DNA from: Clostridioides difficile_D
GTDB taxonomy: Bacteria; Bacillota; Clostridia; Peptostreptococcales; Peptostreptococcaceae
Assembly: GCA_945861085.1 (NCBI GenBank)
Contig: OX244046.1
Coordinates: forward strand, 2,852,001-2,916,000
DNA length: 64,000 nt
Direction: 5' to 3'
Part shown: piece after piece, positions 46,569-55,828 of the stretch
Layout of the letters: each line of letters starts with the position of its first letter
Position numbering within the stretch: the stretch's first letter is position 1
Notes under the pieces: model-generated
The model's input: the letters and a program-made list of their open reading frames with translations, nothing else
The model's database searches: none
Told to the model about the DNA's origin: nothing
Position numbers and translations under genes: made by a program

Positions 46569-47381
46569 GTGTTTACAAATATCTTAAAAGAGTTAAAAAA
46601 AGACAAATCCTTTGCTTTTGCATGTATTACTCTTAGTGTAATAGTATTACTAATTATAGCCTCTTTTATATTAAATATAGACTCTAATGCAATTGACACT
46701 ACTTCTAAACTTCAAGAACCTAGTTTGAAACATATTTTTGGTACAGATGAACTTGGGAGAGATTACTTCTCTAGAGCTCTTTATGGTGGGAGAATTTCAC
46801 TTAGTGTTGGTATTTTATCAATGCTTATTTCTGTAGTATTTGGTACTGCTGTAGGTGTTATTAGTGGCTATATTGGTGGTAGACTAGACCAGTTCTTGAT
46901 GAGACTAGTAGATATGCTTATGAGTATCCCAAGCTTCTTAGTTTTAATTGTATTAAATACTTATCTGACACCTAAAGTTTCAACTATTATACTAATTATT
47001 GGATTTTTGAGCTGGATGGAAGTTTCAAGAATTGTACGTGGAGAAACCTTAAAAATAAAGGAAAATGAGTACTGTCTAGCTGCTAAAGCTACTGGTATTA
47101 AAACTAGAAATATACTATTAAGACACATAGTTTTAAACTTAAAAGAGACTATTGTAGTTGCTGGCTCATTAAATATTGCTAATGCTATCTTAACTGAATC
47201 TGCTCTTAGTTTTTTAGGTCTTGGAATACAATTGCCTCTTGCATCATGGGGTAATATGCTTCAAGATGCTCAAAGACATATTTTTGACAAGTTATATTTA
47301 GCTGTATTTCCAGGTCTACTTATATTTTTAACAGTTATGAGTTTTACTATAATAAGCAAAAAGTTTTCTAGTAATACTTAA
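46569..47381 (+). CDS. appC: Oligopeptide ABC transporter permease AppC
   Basis: 270 aa with five to six hydrophobic helices. It has HIFGTDELGRDYFSRALYGG after the first helix and an EAA loop AAKATGIKTRNILLRHIVLN. LSFLGLGIQLPLASWGNML near the C-terminus is the classic DppC/OppC signature. It starts GTG behind GGGAGG at the end of appB. Last gene of appABC. Confidence 0.95.
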   Translation: MFTNILKELKKDKSFAFACITLSVIVLLIIASFILNIDSNAIDTTSKLQEPSLKHIFGTDELGRDYFSRALYGGRISLSVGILSMLISVVFGTAVGVISGYIGGRLDQFLMRLVDMLMSIPSFLVLIVLNTYLTPKVSTIILIIGFLSWMEVSRIVRGETLKIKENEYCLAAKATGIKTRNILLRHIVLNLKETIVVAGSLNIANAILTESALSFLGLGIQLPLASWGNMLQDAQRHIFDKLYLAVFPGLLIFLTVMSFTIISKKFSSNT

Positions 47382-47398
47382 TAAATCTTATATAGAAA

Positions 47399-47443
47399 AT
47401 AAAAACAGTGCATATCTATAGATACTCACTGTTTTTATTTTTC
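47399..47443 (+). terminator. Intrinsic terminator after appC
   Basis: AAAAACAGTG pairs with CACTGTTTTT around a loop that itself contains an ATCTATAGAT palindrome, followed by ATTTTT. It lies about 20 bp after the appC stop. Confidence 0.85.
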
Positions 47444-47596
47444 GTTTTTAAAAAAATACATTTTGTATATTATAATTTTCAATACTAATCTAGCATGTTA
47501 TGTAAAATCTATTATTATTATCAAATATGTAAATAAAAACTAATAGTTTATTATAATTAAAATAAATTTATTTTCTTTGTTATTTTAATAACATTC

Positions 47597-48499
47597 TTAA
47601 GAATTCTTTTTACTAAAAAAATCTATAATAAATTTAAATACATGTTGGTCCACATGGCTATAACGTTCTTTTTTAGGCCTGCATAGTACAACTTTCCATG
47701 TAATAGGATGATTAAATGGTTTTTCTATAATTTTACTATTTTCAAAAAAATCATGGACTGGTGATGGTAAAATGGTTATAAAATCAGAATTTGTAGTTGA
47801 TAGCAATAAAAAATCCCATGAACCAGACATAATATACCTTTTTAACTTGACATTTTCATCAGTAAACTTTTGCATTAGCTTATGATGTATCATAAAAGTA
47901 GGGTTAAATATTGCAAGTAACTGCTCATTTAAATCATTCCAATCTATCTTATCTTTTTTAGAAAGTGGATGATTCACATTTAAGAATGCCGTAAGTTCAT
48001 CTTCTTGAAGAATATGTTCAGTCACCACACTTTTATCAATTTTATGTGGATGTAATAGGACTGCATAATCTAATTCCTGTAAGATAAGCATTCTACTTAA
48101 ATCATACGCTCCCTTCTCTACTATATCAAATTCTATATCAGGATTATTTGCAACTAACTGTGCTACTACATCTGAAAAGGCTATTCCAAGTATAAGTGGT
48201 GGGATTCCTATTCTAACTTTTCCTTTAAACTGAACTGAATCTTCTCTTAAATCTTCCATCATATTTTTGTATTCATCTATAATATGCTCTGCATTTACAT
48301 AAAATCTTTCTCCTGCTGGTGTTAACCCATTTAACCTGCCTTTATACCTCTCAAATAAATATACATCTTCACTCTCTTCAAAATTTTTTATAATTTGACT
48401 TAGTGCTGGTTGAGATATATGAAGTGTCTTAGATGCTATTGATAGATTAAATCCAGATTTCACTATTTCAACAAAATATTTCAACTGTTTTATGTCCAT
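47597..48499 (-). CDS. LysR family transcriptional regulator
   Basis: 300 aa. The N-terminal winged helix-turn-helix contains FNLSIASKTLHISQPALSQIIKNFEE (given in part) and a C-terminal type-2 periplasmic-binding-like effector domain from about residue 90. It is divergent from the thiolase gene across 352 bp, the classic arrangement for a LysR activator of the neighbouring operon. The effector is probably a pathway intermediate, which is inference. Confidence 0.92.
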   Translation of the reverse strand: MDIKQLKYFVEIVKSGFNLSIASKTLHISQPALSQIIKNFEESEDVYLFERYKGRLNGLTPAGERFYVNAEHIIDEYKNMMEDLREDSVQFKGKVRIGIPPLILGIAFSDVVAQLVANNPDIEFDIVEKGAYDLSRMLILQELDYAVLLHPHKIDKSVVTEHILQEDELTAFLNVNHPLSKKDKIDWNDLNEQLLAIFNPTFMIHHKLMQKFTDENVKLKRYIMSGSWDFLLLSTTNSDFITILPSPVHDFFENSKIIEKPFNHPITWKVVLCRPKKERYSHVDQHVFKFIIDFFSKKNS

Positions 48500-48851
48500 T
48501 TTAAACCCCCTTCCCCAAAAGTATATTTTAGATTATATTTTTTCTTATAATAATATTTTATAGGAAAATCAACATAATTTCATTAATATTTTAACAAAAT
48601 ATTTTTCTAAAAATACTCCAAATTTTTATCCTATAAATTTTTCTTATACACTATATAAAAAATTAGACTTAGACAAAACGCTTTTTTCGCCGTAATCTAT
48701 AATTAGAAACAGGAAAACCTAAAGCATTAGGAATAAAAATAATTGAAATACTTAAAAACAAGCTTGTATTAAAAGTAATTTATTATAGTGTTCCCTAATC
48801 CTTTTATTCAGAAAATTTTTAATTATCATTCAAGAAAGGTAACTATTAGAC
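48500..48851. promoter_or_regulatory. Divergent control region between LysR and the thiolase operon
   Basis: A 352-bp gene-free region. An inverted pair TTATAGGA (48558-48565) and TCCTATAA (48629-48636) is a candidate LysR site. I found no convincing -35/-10 pair and no sigma-54 motif. The thiolase ribosome-binding site is AGAAAGGT, rather far from the ATG. Confidence 0.45.
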
Positions 48852-50030
48852 ATGAGAGATGTAGTAATCGTATCAGCAGTAAGAACTCCTATAGGAAGTT
48901 TTGGAGGAGTATTTAAAAATACTTCTGCTGTCCAACTTGGGACTATCACCGTTAAAGAAGCGATATCACGTGTAGGACTTAATTTATCTGAAATAGATGA
49001 AGTAATAATTGGAAATGTACTTCAAGCAGGGCTTGGACAGAATGTTGCTAGACAAATTGCTATAAATGCAGGTATACCAAATTCTGTCCCAAGTTATACA
49101 GTAAATAAACTGTGTGGCTCAGGGCTTAAAAGTGTTCAGCTAGCTGCTCAATCAATCACATCTGGTGAAAATGATATAGTCATTGCAGGTGGTACAGAAA
49201 ATATGAGCCAAGCTCCTTATATCGTTCCAACTGCTCGTTTTGGTAGTAAAATGGGCGACATAACCATGGTAGATAGTATGCTAACAGATGGTCTTATTGA
49301 TGCTTTCAATCAATATCACATGGGAATAACTGCAGAAAATATTGCCACTAAATTTGAATTTACTAGAGAAATGCAAGATAAACTAGCACTAGAAAGTCAA
49401 ACTAAAGCTGAGAAAGCTATAAAAGCTAATCGTTTTAAAGAGGAAATCGTTCCAGTAGATATTTTAATACGCCGTGGAAAAATGGAAACTATTGATACAG
49501 ATGAATATCCTAAATTAGGTATGACATTTGAAGGCTTATCTAAACTTAAACCTGCATTCAAAAAAGATGGAACTGTGACAGCTGGAAATGCATCAGGTAT
49601 TAATGATGGGGCAGCTATGTTGATACTAATGAGCCAACAAAAAGCAGACGAACTAGGAATTATACCACTTGCTAAAATAAAATCATATGCATCAGCTGGT
49701 GTTGAGCCTGAACTAATGGGTACTGGTCCAATTCCTGCAACTAGAAAAGCATTAGAAAAAGCTGGACTTAATATCAATGATATAGACTTAATAGAAGCAA
49801 ATGAAGCATTTGCTGCTCAAGCACTAGTTGTTAAAAATGAACTTCAAATAGATTCATCAAAGTTAAATGTCAATGGTGGTGCAATAGCATTAGGACATCC
49901 AATAGGGGCAAGTGGTGCTAGAATACTTGTTACCCTAATTTATGAAATGCAAAAACGTAAAGCTGAAACTGGCCTTGCAACACTTTGTATTGGTGGTGGC
50001 CAAGGAATATCAATGGTAGTTTCACGATAG
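48852..50030 (+). CDS. atoB: Acetyl-CoA acetyltransferase (thiolase)
   Basis: 392 aa, thiolase II family. The nucleophilic cysteine is in VNKLCGSGLKS near residue 88, the catalytic histidine in GGAIALGHPIGASGARI, and the second cysteine in LATLCIGGGQG. It interconverts two acetyl-CoA with acetoacetyl-CoA. It heads an operon with CoA-transferase A/B, a 3-hydroxybutyrate-type dehydrogenase and a GntP permease, which points to use of external C4 acids. A biosynthetic direction toward butyrate cannot be excluded. Confidence 0.95.
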   Translation: MRDVVIVSAVRTPIGSFGGVFKNTSAVQLGTITVKEAISRVGLNLSEIDEVIIGNVLQAGLGQNVARQIAINAGIPNSVPSYTVNKLCGSGLKSVQLAAQSITSGENDIVIAGGTENMSQAPYIVPTARFGSKMGDITMVDSMLTDGLIDAFNQYHMGITAENIATKFEFTREMQDKLALESQTKAEKAIKANRFKEEIVPVDILIRRGKMETIDTDEYPKLGMTFEGLSKLKPAFKKDGTVTAGNASGINDGAAMLILMSQQKADELGIIPLAKIKSYASAGVEPELMGTGPIPATRKALEKAGLNINDIDLIEANEAFAAQALVVKNELQIDSSKLNVNGGAIALGHPIGASGARILVTLIYEMQKRKAETGLATLCIGGGQGISMVVSR

Positions 50031-50038
50031 GAGGAAAT

Positions 50039-50695
50039 ATGAATAAAATAGTTAGTATTGATGAAGCTCTATCTCAAGTAAAAGATGGAGATACAATAAT
50101 GGTTGGTGGATTCATGGCCAATGGTTCACCAGAAAATTTAATTGATTATTTATGCAGTAAAAATACAAAAGATTTGACACTAATTTGTAATGATACTGGC
50201 TTTATTGACAAAGGTGTTGGAAAGATGGTTGTAAATAAGCAATTCAAAAAGATAATTGCTTCTCACATAGGATTAAATAAAGAAACTGGAAGACAAATGA
50301 ACAACAATGAAACAGATGTTGAATTAGTTCCTCAAGGAACTCTTGCTGAACAAATCCGTGCAGCTGGTTATGGTTTGGGAGGTATACTAACACCTACTGG
50401 TATTGGTACTCTTGTTGAAGAAGGAAAGCAAAAGATTGTTGTTGATGATAAAGAATACCTTCTTGAAAAACCAATTCATGCGGATGTTGCTCTTCTATTT
50501 GCATCAAAGGTTGATAAAGCTGGTAACCTAGTTTATAAGGGTTCTATGAACAATTTTAATAATTTAATGGCTTCAGCTGCCAAGATTACAATAGTTGAAG
50601 CAGACGAAATAGTTGAAATTGGTGATATTGACCCAAATGAAGTTACTACACCAGGTATTTTTGTGAATTACATCGTTGAAGGAGGTAATTTATAA
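50039..50695 (+). CDS. ctfA: 3-oxoacid (acetoacetyl/butyrate) CoA-transferase subunit A
   Basis: 218 aa, family I CoA-transferase alpha subunit. It shows DGDTIMVGGFMANGSPENLI near the N-terminus and later GTLAEQIRAAGYGLGGILTPTG (in part) and VALLFASKVDKAGNLVYKG. The frame is open into the thiolase gene, but AGGAGG overlaps the thiolase stop and sits 5 bases before the ATG at 50039. Its stop overlaps the start of subunit B (TAATG). Confidence 0.94.
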   Translation: MNKIVSIDEALSQVKDGDTIMVGGFMANGSPENLIDYLCSKNTKDLTLICNDTGFIDKGVGKMVVNKQFKKIIASHIGLNKETGRQMNNNETDVELVPQGTLAEQIRAAGYGLGGILTPTGIGTLVEEGKQKIVVDDKEYLLEKPIHADVALLFASKVDKAGNLVYKGSMNNFNNLMASAAKITIVEADEIVEIGDIDPNEVTTPGIFVNYIVEGGNL

Positions 50696-51360
50696 TGGAT
50701 AAATTAGAAATGCAAGAATATATTGCAAACAGAGTATCTAAGGAATTAAAAGATGGAGCCGTTGTAAACCTTGGCATAGGTCTGCCAACCAAAGTAGCAA
50801 ATTATATTCCAGATGATGTAAACGTTATCTTACAATCTGAAAATGGTTTTTTAGGTTTGGGAGCAGCTGAGGATGGAAACTTGAGTAATGAAACTATTGT
50901 AAATGCTGGTGGTCAACCAGTTACTATACTTCCTGGAGGGTGTTTCTTTGATAGTGCTACTTCTTTTGGGATAATCAGAGGAGGTCATGTTGACATAACT
51001 GTCCTTGGTGCACTTCAAGTTGATAAATATGGCAATATAGCAAATTATATGATTCCAGGTAAGATGGTTCCAGGTATGGGTGGAGCTATGGACCTAGTAA
51101 CTGGAGCTAAAAAAGTTATTGTGGCAATGGAACATACTTCAAAAGGTTCAGCAAAAATATTAAACAATTGTACTCTCCCACTTACTGCAACAAATGCTGT
51201 AGATTTGATAGTTACTGAAATGGGAGTTATGGAAGTAACATCAGATGGAATTTTACTTAAAGAAATAAATCCTGCTTTCTCATTGGATGATGTTATTTCT
51301 GCTACTGAAGCACCTTTAATATTATCAGATTCATTAAATGGAAACATATCTATTGTTTAA
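50695..51360 (+). CDS. ctfB: 3-oxoacid (acetoacetyl/butyrate) CoA-transferase subunit B
   Basis: 221 aa. It has VVNLGIGLPTKVANYIPDD and the catalytic glutamate in SENGFLGLG near residue 47, then GGHVDITVLGALQVDKYGN. It moves CoA between acetyl- or acyl-CoA and acetoacetate. It is translationally coupled to subunit A through a one-base overlap, and GGAGG lies in the subunit A end. Confidence 0.95.
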   Translation: MDKLEMQEYIANRVSKELKDGAVVNLGIGLPTKVANYIPDDVNVILQSENGFLGLGAAEDGNLSNETIVNAGGQPVTILPGGCFFDSATSFGIIRGGHVDITVLGALQVDKYGNIANYMIPGKMVPGMGGAMDLVTGAKKVIVAMEHTSKGSAKILNNCTLPLTATNAVDLIVTEMGVMEVTSDGILLKEINPAFSLDDVISATEAPLILSDSLNGNISIV

Positions 51361-51455
51361 AATAATTACAACTAGAAAATAAAAATGTATTAGATGTTAA
51401 TTTATATTACTTAAAATATTAATATAAAAATAAAATAAAATTGGAGGAAATGAAA

Positions 51456-52232
51456 ATGGTTAAAGATAAAGTTGTATTCGTAACAGGAGCTGCAAGTGGA
51501 ATAGGTAAGAAAATAGCTGAATCATTCTTAAAAAATGGTGCTAAAGTAATGTTCTCTGATATAAATCAAGAAGCCTTAGATATAGCTACAACAGAGTTAC
51601 AAAAAGAAGGTTATGATTGCATGAATGTAAAGTGTGATGTAACTAAAGAAGAAGAAATTAACCATGCTATAGACAAAACGGTTGAAAAGTATGGTAGATT
51701 AGATATATTAATAAATAATGCTGGACTTCAACACGTTTCTATGATAGAAGATTTCCCAACTGACAAATTTGAATTTATGATAAAAATAATGCTAACAGCA
51801 CCTTTTATAGCTACTAAAAAAGCATTCCCTATAATGAAAAAACAAGGCTTTGGTCGTATAATAAATATGGCTTCAATCAATGGTGTAATAGGATTTGCTG
51901 GTAAAGCTGCTTATAACTCAGCAAAACATGGTCTTATAGGACTAACAAAGGTTGCTGCTCTTGAAGCTGCTGATTCTGGTATAACAGTTAATGCTTTATG
52001 CCCTGGATATGTAGATACTCCACTTGTCAGAGGTCAGTTTAATGACCTTTCAAAAACTCGTAATATACCATTAGAAAATGTCTTAGAAGAGGTTTTATAC
52101 CCACTTGTGCCACAAAAACGTCTATTAGATGTCCAAGAAATTGCAGACTATGCTATGTTCTTAGCAAGTGATAAGGCTAATGGTATTACAGGACAAGCTT
52201 GCCTACTAGATGGAGGATATACTGCACAATAG
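51456..52232 (+). CDS. Short-chain dehydrogenase, 3-hydroxybutyrate dehydrogenase type
   Basis: 258 aa classical SDR: cofactor motif TGAASGIGK, NNAG in LINNAGLQHVS, catalytic YNSAKHG (Tyr and Lys), and PGYVDTPLVRGQ, a stretch typical of D-3-hydroxybutyrate dehydrogenases. A TTG and ATG slightly upstream are in frame but overlap or crowd GGAGG (51443-51447); the ATG at 51456 has an 8-base spacing. The length matches the family. With the CoA-transferase and thiolase it would convert 3-hydroxybutyrate to acetoacetate and on to acetyl-CoA. Confidence 0.9.
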   Translation: MVKDKVVFVTGAASGIGKKIAESFLKNGAKVMFSDINQEALDIATTELQKEGYDCMNVKCDVTKEEEINHAIDKTVEKYGRLDILINNAGLQHVSMIEDFPTDKFEFMIKIMLTAPFIATKKAFPIMKKQGFGRIINMASINGVIGFAGKAAYNSAKHGLIGLTKVAALEAADSGITVNALCPGYVDTPLVRGQFNDLSKTRNIPLENVLEEVLYPLVPQKRLLDVQEIADYAMFLASDKANGITGQACLLDGGYTAQ

Positions 52233-52245
52233 TTATTATATTTAG

Positions 52246-52273
52246 GGCTTGAAGAAATTATTCTTCAGGTCCT
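52246..52273 (+). promoter_or_regulatory. Intercistronic hairpin before the permease gene
   Basis: GGGCTTGAAGAA-ATTA-TTCTTCAGGTCC forms 12 pairs with two G-U wobbles, directly before AAGGAGGG of the permease. There is no T-run, so it is more likely an mRNA-processing or stabilising element than a full terminator. Confidence 0.6.
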
Positions 52274-52293
52274 TCTAATAAGGAGGGATATTT

Positions 52294-53628
52294 ATGAGTA
52301 TTATCGCACCAATTGGTATAATTATTGGTATCATAGCTATTATATATTTTTCAGTTAAAGAAATTCATATAACTATAGCTGCTCCAATAGCAACTTTAAT
52401 AGTTGTTCTATTAAATAAAATGGATGTTGTAACATCAATGTTAGGTGCTGACAAAAACAATTACATGGGTGCACTTGGAAACTATATAATGAGCTATTTT
52501 GCAATATTCTTATTAGGTTCAATACTTGCTAAGTTTATGGAAGAAAGTGGAGCTACTGTATCCATAGCTGATTTTATTTTAAATAAATTTGGCTCTAAAC
52601 ATCCTTATAGAGTTTTAGTTGCTATATTTATAGTAAGTTTTATATTAACATATGGTGGTATAAGTTTATTTGTAGTTATGTTTGCAGTCATTCCACTTGC
52701 AAGAACTCTATTTAAAAAACTTGATATTTCTTGGAACCTTATTCAGATACCTCTTTGGCTTGGTATTGCAACAATTACTATGACTATAATGCCTGGAACA
52801 CCAGCCATTCAAAATGTTATCCCTATTCAATATCTAAATACTTCTCTTACTGCAGCGACTATACCAAGTATCGCAGGTAGTATAGGTTGTGCCGTATTTG
52901 GACTTGTATACATGAAATATGCTTTAAATAAAAGCATTAGAAAAGGTGAAACTTATGCAACTTATACTTCAGAATTAGAAGAAGAATCTTTAGATAGAGA
53001 GTTACCAGGGTTTCTTGCAAGTATTTTTCCTCTATTAGCACTTGTAATTATAGCTATAACTGGAAGTACTTTTGGCTCAGAATTTATGAAAAAAAATGTA
53101 ATTTACATAGCTTTAATAGTTGCAATTCTTTTATCTGCTTTTTTATTCCGTAAATTTTTATCATCTAAGATACAGACATTGAGTATAGGTGCTAGTGGTT
53201 CTATAGGTCCTATATTTGCAACATCTTCTGCTGTTGCATTTGGGGCAGTGATAATGGCTGCACCAGGTTTTAATGTATTCAGCAAACTTATAATGTCAAT
53301 ACCAGGTAGTCCACTTATAAGTCTTACTGTTTTGACTTCAACAATGTCAGCAATAACAGGCTCATCTTCTGGTGCATTAGGAATAGTAATGCCAAATTTT
53401 GCAGATTATTATTTAAGTACTGGTCTTAATCCAGAGTTAATTCACCGTGTTGCTACAATAGCTTCAAATATACTAACTATAGTTCCACAAAGTGGTGTTT
53501 TTCTTACATTCTTAAGCTTATCTAAGTTAACACATAAAACTGGATTTAAAGAAACTTTTATTGTAGTTGCAGTTGGCTCATTAATAGCAGAAATCATTGT
53601 AATTACATTAGGGTTACTAATGTATTAA
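52294..53628 (+). CDS. GntP-family permease
   Basis: 444 aa integral membrane protein with about 12 hydrophobic helices. GNYIMSYFAIFLLGSILAKFMEESGA, in parts, and late ITGSSSGALGIVMPNFADYYL and VPQSGVFLTFLSL are GntP-type features. The family imports gluconate and other organic acids; the neighbouring genes suggest 3-hydroxybutyrate or acetoacetate. AAGGAGGG precedes the ATG. It is the last gene of the operon, and repeat copy 2 lies just downstream. Confidence 0.88.
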   Translation: MSIIAPIGIIIGIIAIIYFSVKEIHITIAAPIATLIVVLLNKMDVVTSMLGADKNNYMGALGNYIMSYFAIFLLGSILAKFMEESGATVSIADFILNKFGSKHPYRVLVAIFIVSFILTYGGISLFVVMFAVIPLARTLFKKLDISWNLIQIPLWLGIATITMTIMPGTPAIQNVIPIQYLNTSLTAATIPSIAGSIGCAVFGLVYMKYALNKSIRKGETYATYTSELEEESLDRELPGFLASIFPLLALVIIAITGSTFGSEFMKKNVIYIALIVAILLSAFLFRKFLSSKIQTLSIGASGSIGPIFATSSAVAFGAVIMAAPGFNVFSKLIMSIPGSPLISLTVLTSTMSAITGSSSGALGIVMPNFADYYLSTGLNPELIHRVATIASNILTIVPQSGVFLTFLSLSKLTHKTGFKETFIVVAVGSLIAEIIVITLGLLMY

Positions 53629-53659
53629 TCTAAAACAAATTAGAATTTATTATATAAAA

Positions 53660-53776
53660 GGGAGTATCTCAAAATGAACTTTTTAGTTTATGAGGCACTC
53701 TTTTTTGTATGAAATCAAATATATTTTCATCATTTTAACAATGAAAAGGAGACTTATCTCTATTTTGAAACAGCCC
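53660..53776 (-). repeat. ~116-bp dispersed repeat, copy 2 (inverted)
   Basis: Its reverse complement matches copies 1 and 3 nearly base for base: GGGCTGTTTCAAAATAGAG at one end and TTCATTTTGAGATACTCCC at the other. The hairpin end faces the permease gene, so it probably terminates that operon. With copy 3, in the opposite orientation, it brackets the 53.8-56.6 kb segment. Confidence 0.75.
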
Positions 53777-54130
53777 TTTATTATTTCTTAAAGATTTGAA
53801 TAATTATAATTTGTTACTAATGTTAAAGTATCTATTGAGTAAATTTCACTAACTATATAAAAAAGTTTATCATAACTATAAATTTACATTATAGAATTAT
53901 TATAAAAATATTATTTGCTGTAAAGAACTAATTCCATACTACACAGGTTTTTATACAAATTAACAAATACCCTGAAATATACCTATTTATTCCATGTATA
54001 TATTTTTTACATATCTTTACAGTAAAAAAATGCTTGATCTTATGTTAGTATAGATTCACGGGTACCCCCTACACTAAAGGTTACAATTTAGTAACATTTT
54101 TAGAATTTTTAGATTGAGAGGTGTTTGATA
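53777..54130. other. Leader and upstream region of the CAP-domain gene
   Basis: A 354-bp AT-rich stretch. Near the gene it contains the palindrome GGGTACCC (54060-54067) and a small hairpin GTTAC-AATTTA-GTAAC (54080-54095) followed by ATTTTTAG. This looks like a structured leader or a weak attenuator. I could not match it to a known riboswitch, and no promoter is convincing. Confidence 0.4.
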
Positions 54131-55048
54131 ATGAGAAAAAATATACCAACAAAATTAAAAACTATATTAGCTTTAGGAGTGTTAACCTTAGCAACAGCTT
54201 CCAGTGCTGTTACTGCAAGTGCTTCATCACTTGAAAACAATGTAAATATAACTAACAAAAGTTTAGTATACAGTAATACTAAGTACAAATTTTCTGCAAA
54301 ACCAAATTGTTCTGTAAAACCAGAACTTAAGCCTGATAAAGATAACTCTTGTAAAGATAAGAATCATAATGACAAGAATTGCAACAATACTAATAAACCT
54401 GGTAACAATAAACCAGAGTCTAATAAACCTGATGATAACAATAATTCAGATTCTACTGATAAGCCTGACAACAATAAACCAGAGTCTAATAAACCTGATG
54501 ACAACAATAATTCAGGCTCTACTGATAAACCTAATAACAATAAACCAGAGTCTAATAAACCTGATGATAACAATAATTCAGGTTCTACTGATAAGCCTGA
54601 TAACAATAAGCCAGAGTCTAATAAACCTGATGACAACAATAATTCAGGCTCTACAAATGAAAATTTTTCAGCTTACCAAAAAGAAGTTGTTGATTTAGTA
54701 AATATAGAAAGATCTAAAGCTGGATTAAATCCTCTTACTCTTGATTCTTCTATATCAAATGTTGCTACAAAGAAATCTCAAGATATGATTGATAACAATT
54801 ACTTTTCACACAATTCTCCAACTTATGGTTCTCCATTTGATATGTTGAAAAAGTTTGGGATAAGCTATAAAACAGCTGGTGAAAATATAGCTATGGGTCA
54901 AAAGACTCCAAAAGAAGTTGTAAACGCATGGATGAATTCTGAAGGTCACAGAAAAAATATAATGAATCCAAATTTCAGTAAAATAGGTGTTGGAGTAGCA
55001 CAAAAAAGTGGTGGTTCAATTTATTGGACACAAATTTTTGTAGGATAA
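54131..55048 (+). CDS. Secreted CAP/SCP-domain protein with Asn/Pro/Asp repeat linker
   Basis: 305 aa. The signal peptide (RKNIPTKLKTILALGVLTLA then SSAVTASA) indicates export. A Lys/Asn/Cys-containing stretch is followed by four 22-residue repeats of the type NNKPESNKPDDNNNSGSTDK. The C-terminal CAP domain (about 190-305) resembles YkwD: LVNIERSKAGLNPLTLDS, NYFSHNSPTYGSPFDML, AGENIAMG, VNAWMNSEGHRKNIMNP, and IGVGVA. GAGAGGTG lies 7 bases before the ATG at 54131. No sortase motif or cell-wall-binding domain is visible. The function of bacterial CAP proteins is poorly known. Confidence 0.88.
   Translation: MRKNIPTKLKTILALGVLTLATASSAVTASASSLENNVNITNKSLVYSNTKYKFSAKPNCSVKPELKPDKDNSCKDKNHNDKNCNNTNKPGNNKPESNKPDDNNNSDSTDKPDNNKPESNKPDDNNNSGSTDKPNNNKPESNKPDDNNNSGSTDKPDNNKPESNKPDDNNNSGSTNENFSAYQKEVVDLVNIERSKAGLNPLTLDSSISNVATKKSQDMIDNNYFSHNSPTYGSPFDMLKKFGISYKTAGENIAMGQKTPKEVVNAWMNSEGHRKNIMNPNFSKIGVGVAQKSGGSIYWTQIFVG
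54404..54654 (+). repeat. 66-bp coding tandem repeat, about 3.8 units
   Basis: Units start at 54404, 54470, 54536 and 54602 (last unit partial). Each encodes 22 residues of an Asn/Pro/Asp-rich linker, with only a few base differences between units. Units 2 and 4 share GATGAC where units 1 and 3 have GATGAT, which suggests a two-unit duplication. Such a tract is likely to vary in copy number between strains. Confidence 0.88.
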
Positions 55049-55049
55049 A

Positions 55050-55121
55050 ATACTCTTTTTCCATACATATCAAAAGAGTATCTCTAAATGATAAAAAAAA
55101 TCACAAATGAGATACTCTTTT
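55050..55121 (+). terminator. Intrinsic terminator of the CAP-domain gene with alternative pairing
   Basis: AAAAGAGTATCTC (55072-55084) pairs with GAGATACTCTTTT (55109-55121). The same AAAAGAGTAT can instead pair with ATACTCTTTT just upstream (55050-55059). The downstream stem is the stronger one. Confidence 0.75.
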
Positions 55122-55187
55122 GTATCTATATTCAAAATTATTAAATCCAAGTATACGTACTATAAATATTATTTAATAGTATATCCT

Positions 55188-55784
55188 TTAAAAATCACTT
55201 ATAAAAAAATCAAAACTTCCTTTAGGTGCTACTAAACTTCTTTCTAAAATTAAACTTAATGCTTTTAATTTACGATTTTTTTCTTCTTTATCCCAAGTGA
55301 AAATACCTGGGTCAAGTAAAAAAGTGAAAACAGATAAAATTATTTCTGAAACTTCTGAAGTATATTCACACTCAAATATTCCTTCTTTAACTCCTTGTTG
55401 AAATATTTCTGCTACAACAGGAGAAAGTGAAGTAAGTATTTTTGCAAGAGATTTTTGGTGAATTGAAGCGTTAAATTGTTGATGTAGATATTCATCGATA
55501 GATGATTCAACAGTTGAGGTTACATAGCTTTGAAATAGCAACATTAACTTTGATATTGAATCTAATTGACTTTTATCTACAATAGATTTACATTTATCTA
55601 TAATCTCCCTATAAGTACGGTCAACCACTGCATCAAATATTTCATCCTTAGATTTAAAATAATAATAGATACTTCCCTTTCCAATACCTGCTCTTTTTGC
55701 AATGTCACTAACTGAACAAGTTGCACCTTTCTCTTCTTTTAATAATTCCTGCATTGCGTTTAAAATCAATTCTTTCTTGTCCAT
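55188..55784 (-). CDS. TetR/AcrR family repressor
   Basis: 198 aa with an N-terminal helix-turn-helix CSVSDIAKRAGIGKGSIYYYFKSKDE, given in part, and a TetR-type C-terminal domain. It is divergent from the methyltransferase gene, and the gap holds two near-identical palindromic operators, one overlapping predicted promoters in both directions. The likely role is autorepression and repression of the neighbour. The ligand is unknown. Confidence 0.9.
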   Translation of the reverse strand: MDKKELILNAMQELLKEEKGATCSVSDIAKRAGIGKGSIYYYFKSKDEIFDAVVDRTYREIIDKCKSIVDKSQLDSISKLMLLFQSYVTSTVESSIDEYLHQQFNASIHQKSLAKILTSLSPVVAEIFQQGVKEGIFECEYTSEVSEIILSVFTFLLDPGIFTWDKEEKNRKLKALSLILERSLVAPKGSFDFFISDF

Positions 55785-55828
55785 ATACTTACCTCCTTTA
55801 TATTGTATTATAACATAGCTTCAAAAAG

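Noticed and set aside
54031..54130. A c-di-GMP or other known riboswitch before the CAP gene
   Set aside because: Only a GGGTACCC palindrome and a small hairpin are visible; no conserved riboswitch motif could be matched.
54364..54639. A minus-strand Leu/Ser-rich repeat frame
   Set aside because: It is the antisense image of the Asn/Pro/Asp repeat in the CAP gene.
54404..54654. Regularly spaced repeats that could suggest a CRISPR array
   Set aside because: Units are contiguous, contain no unique spacers and are in frame within a secreted protein.
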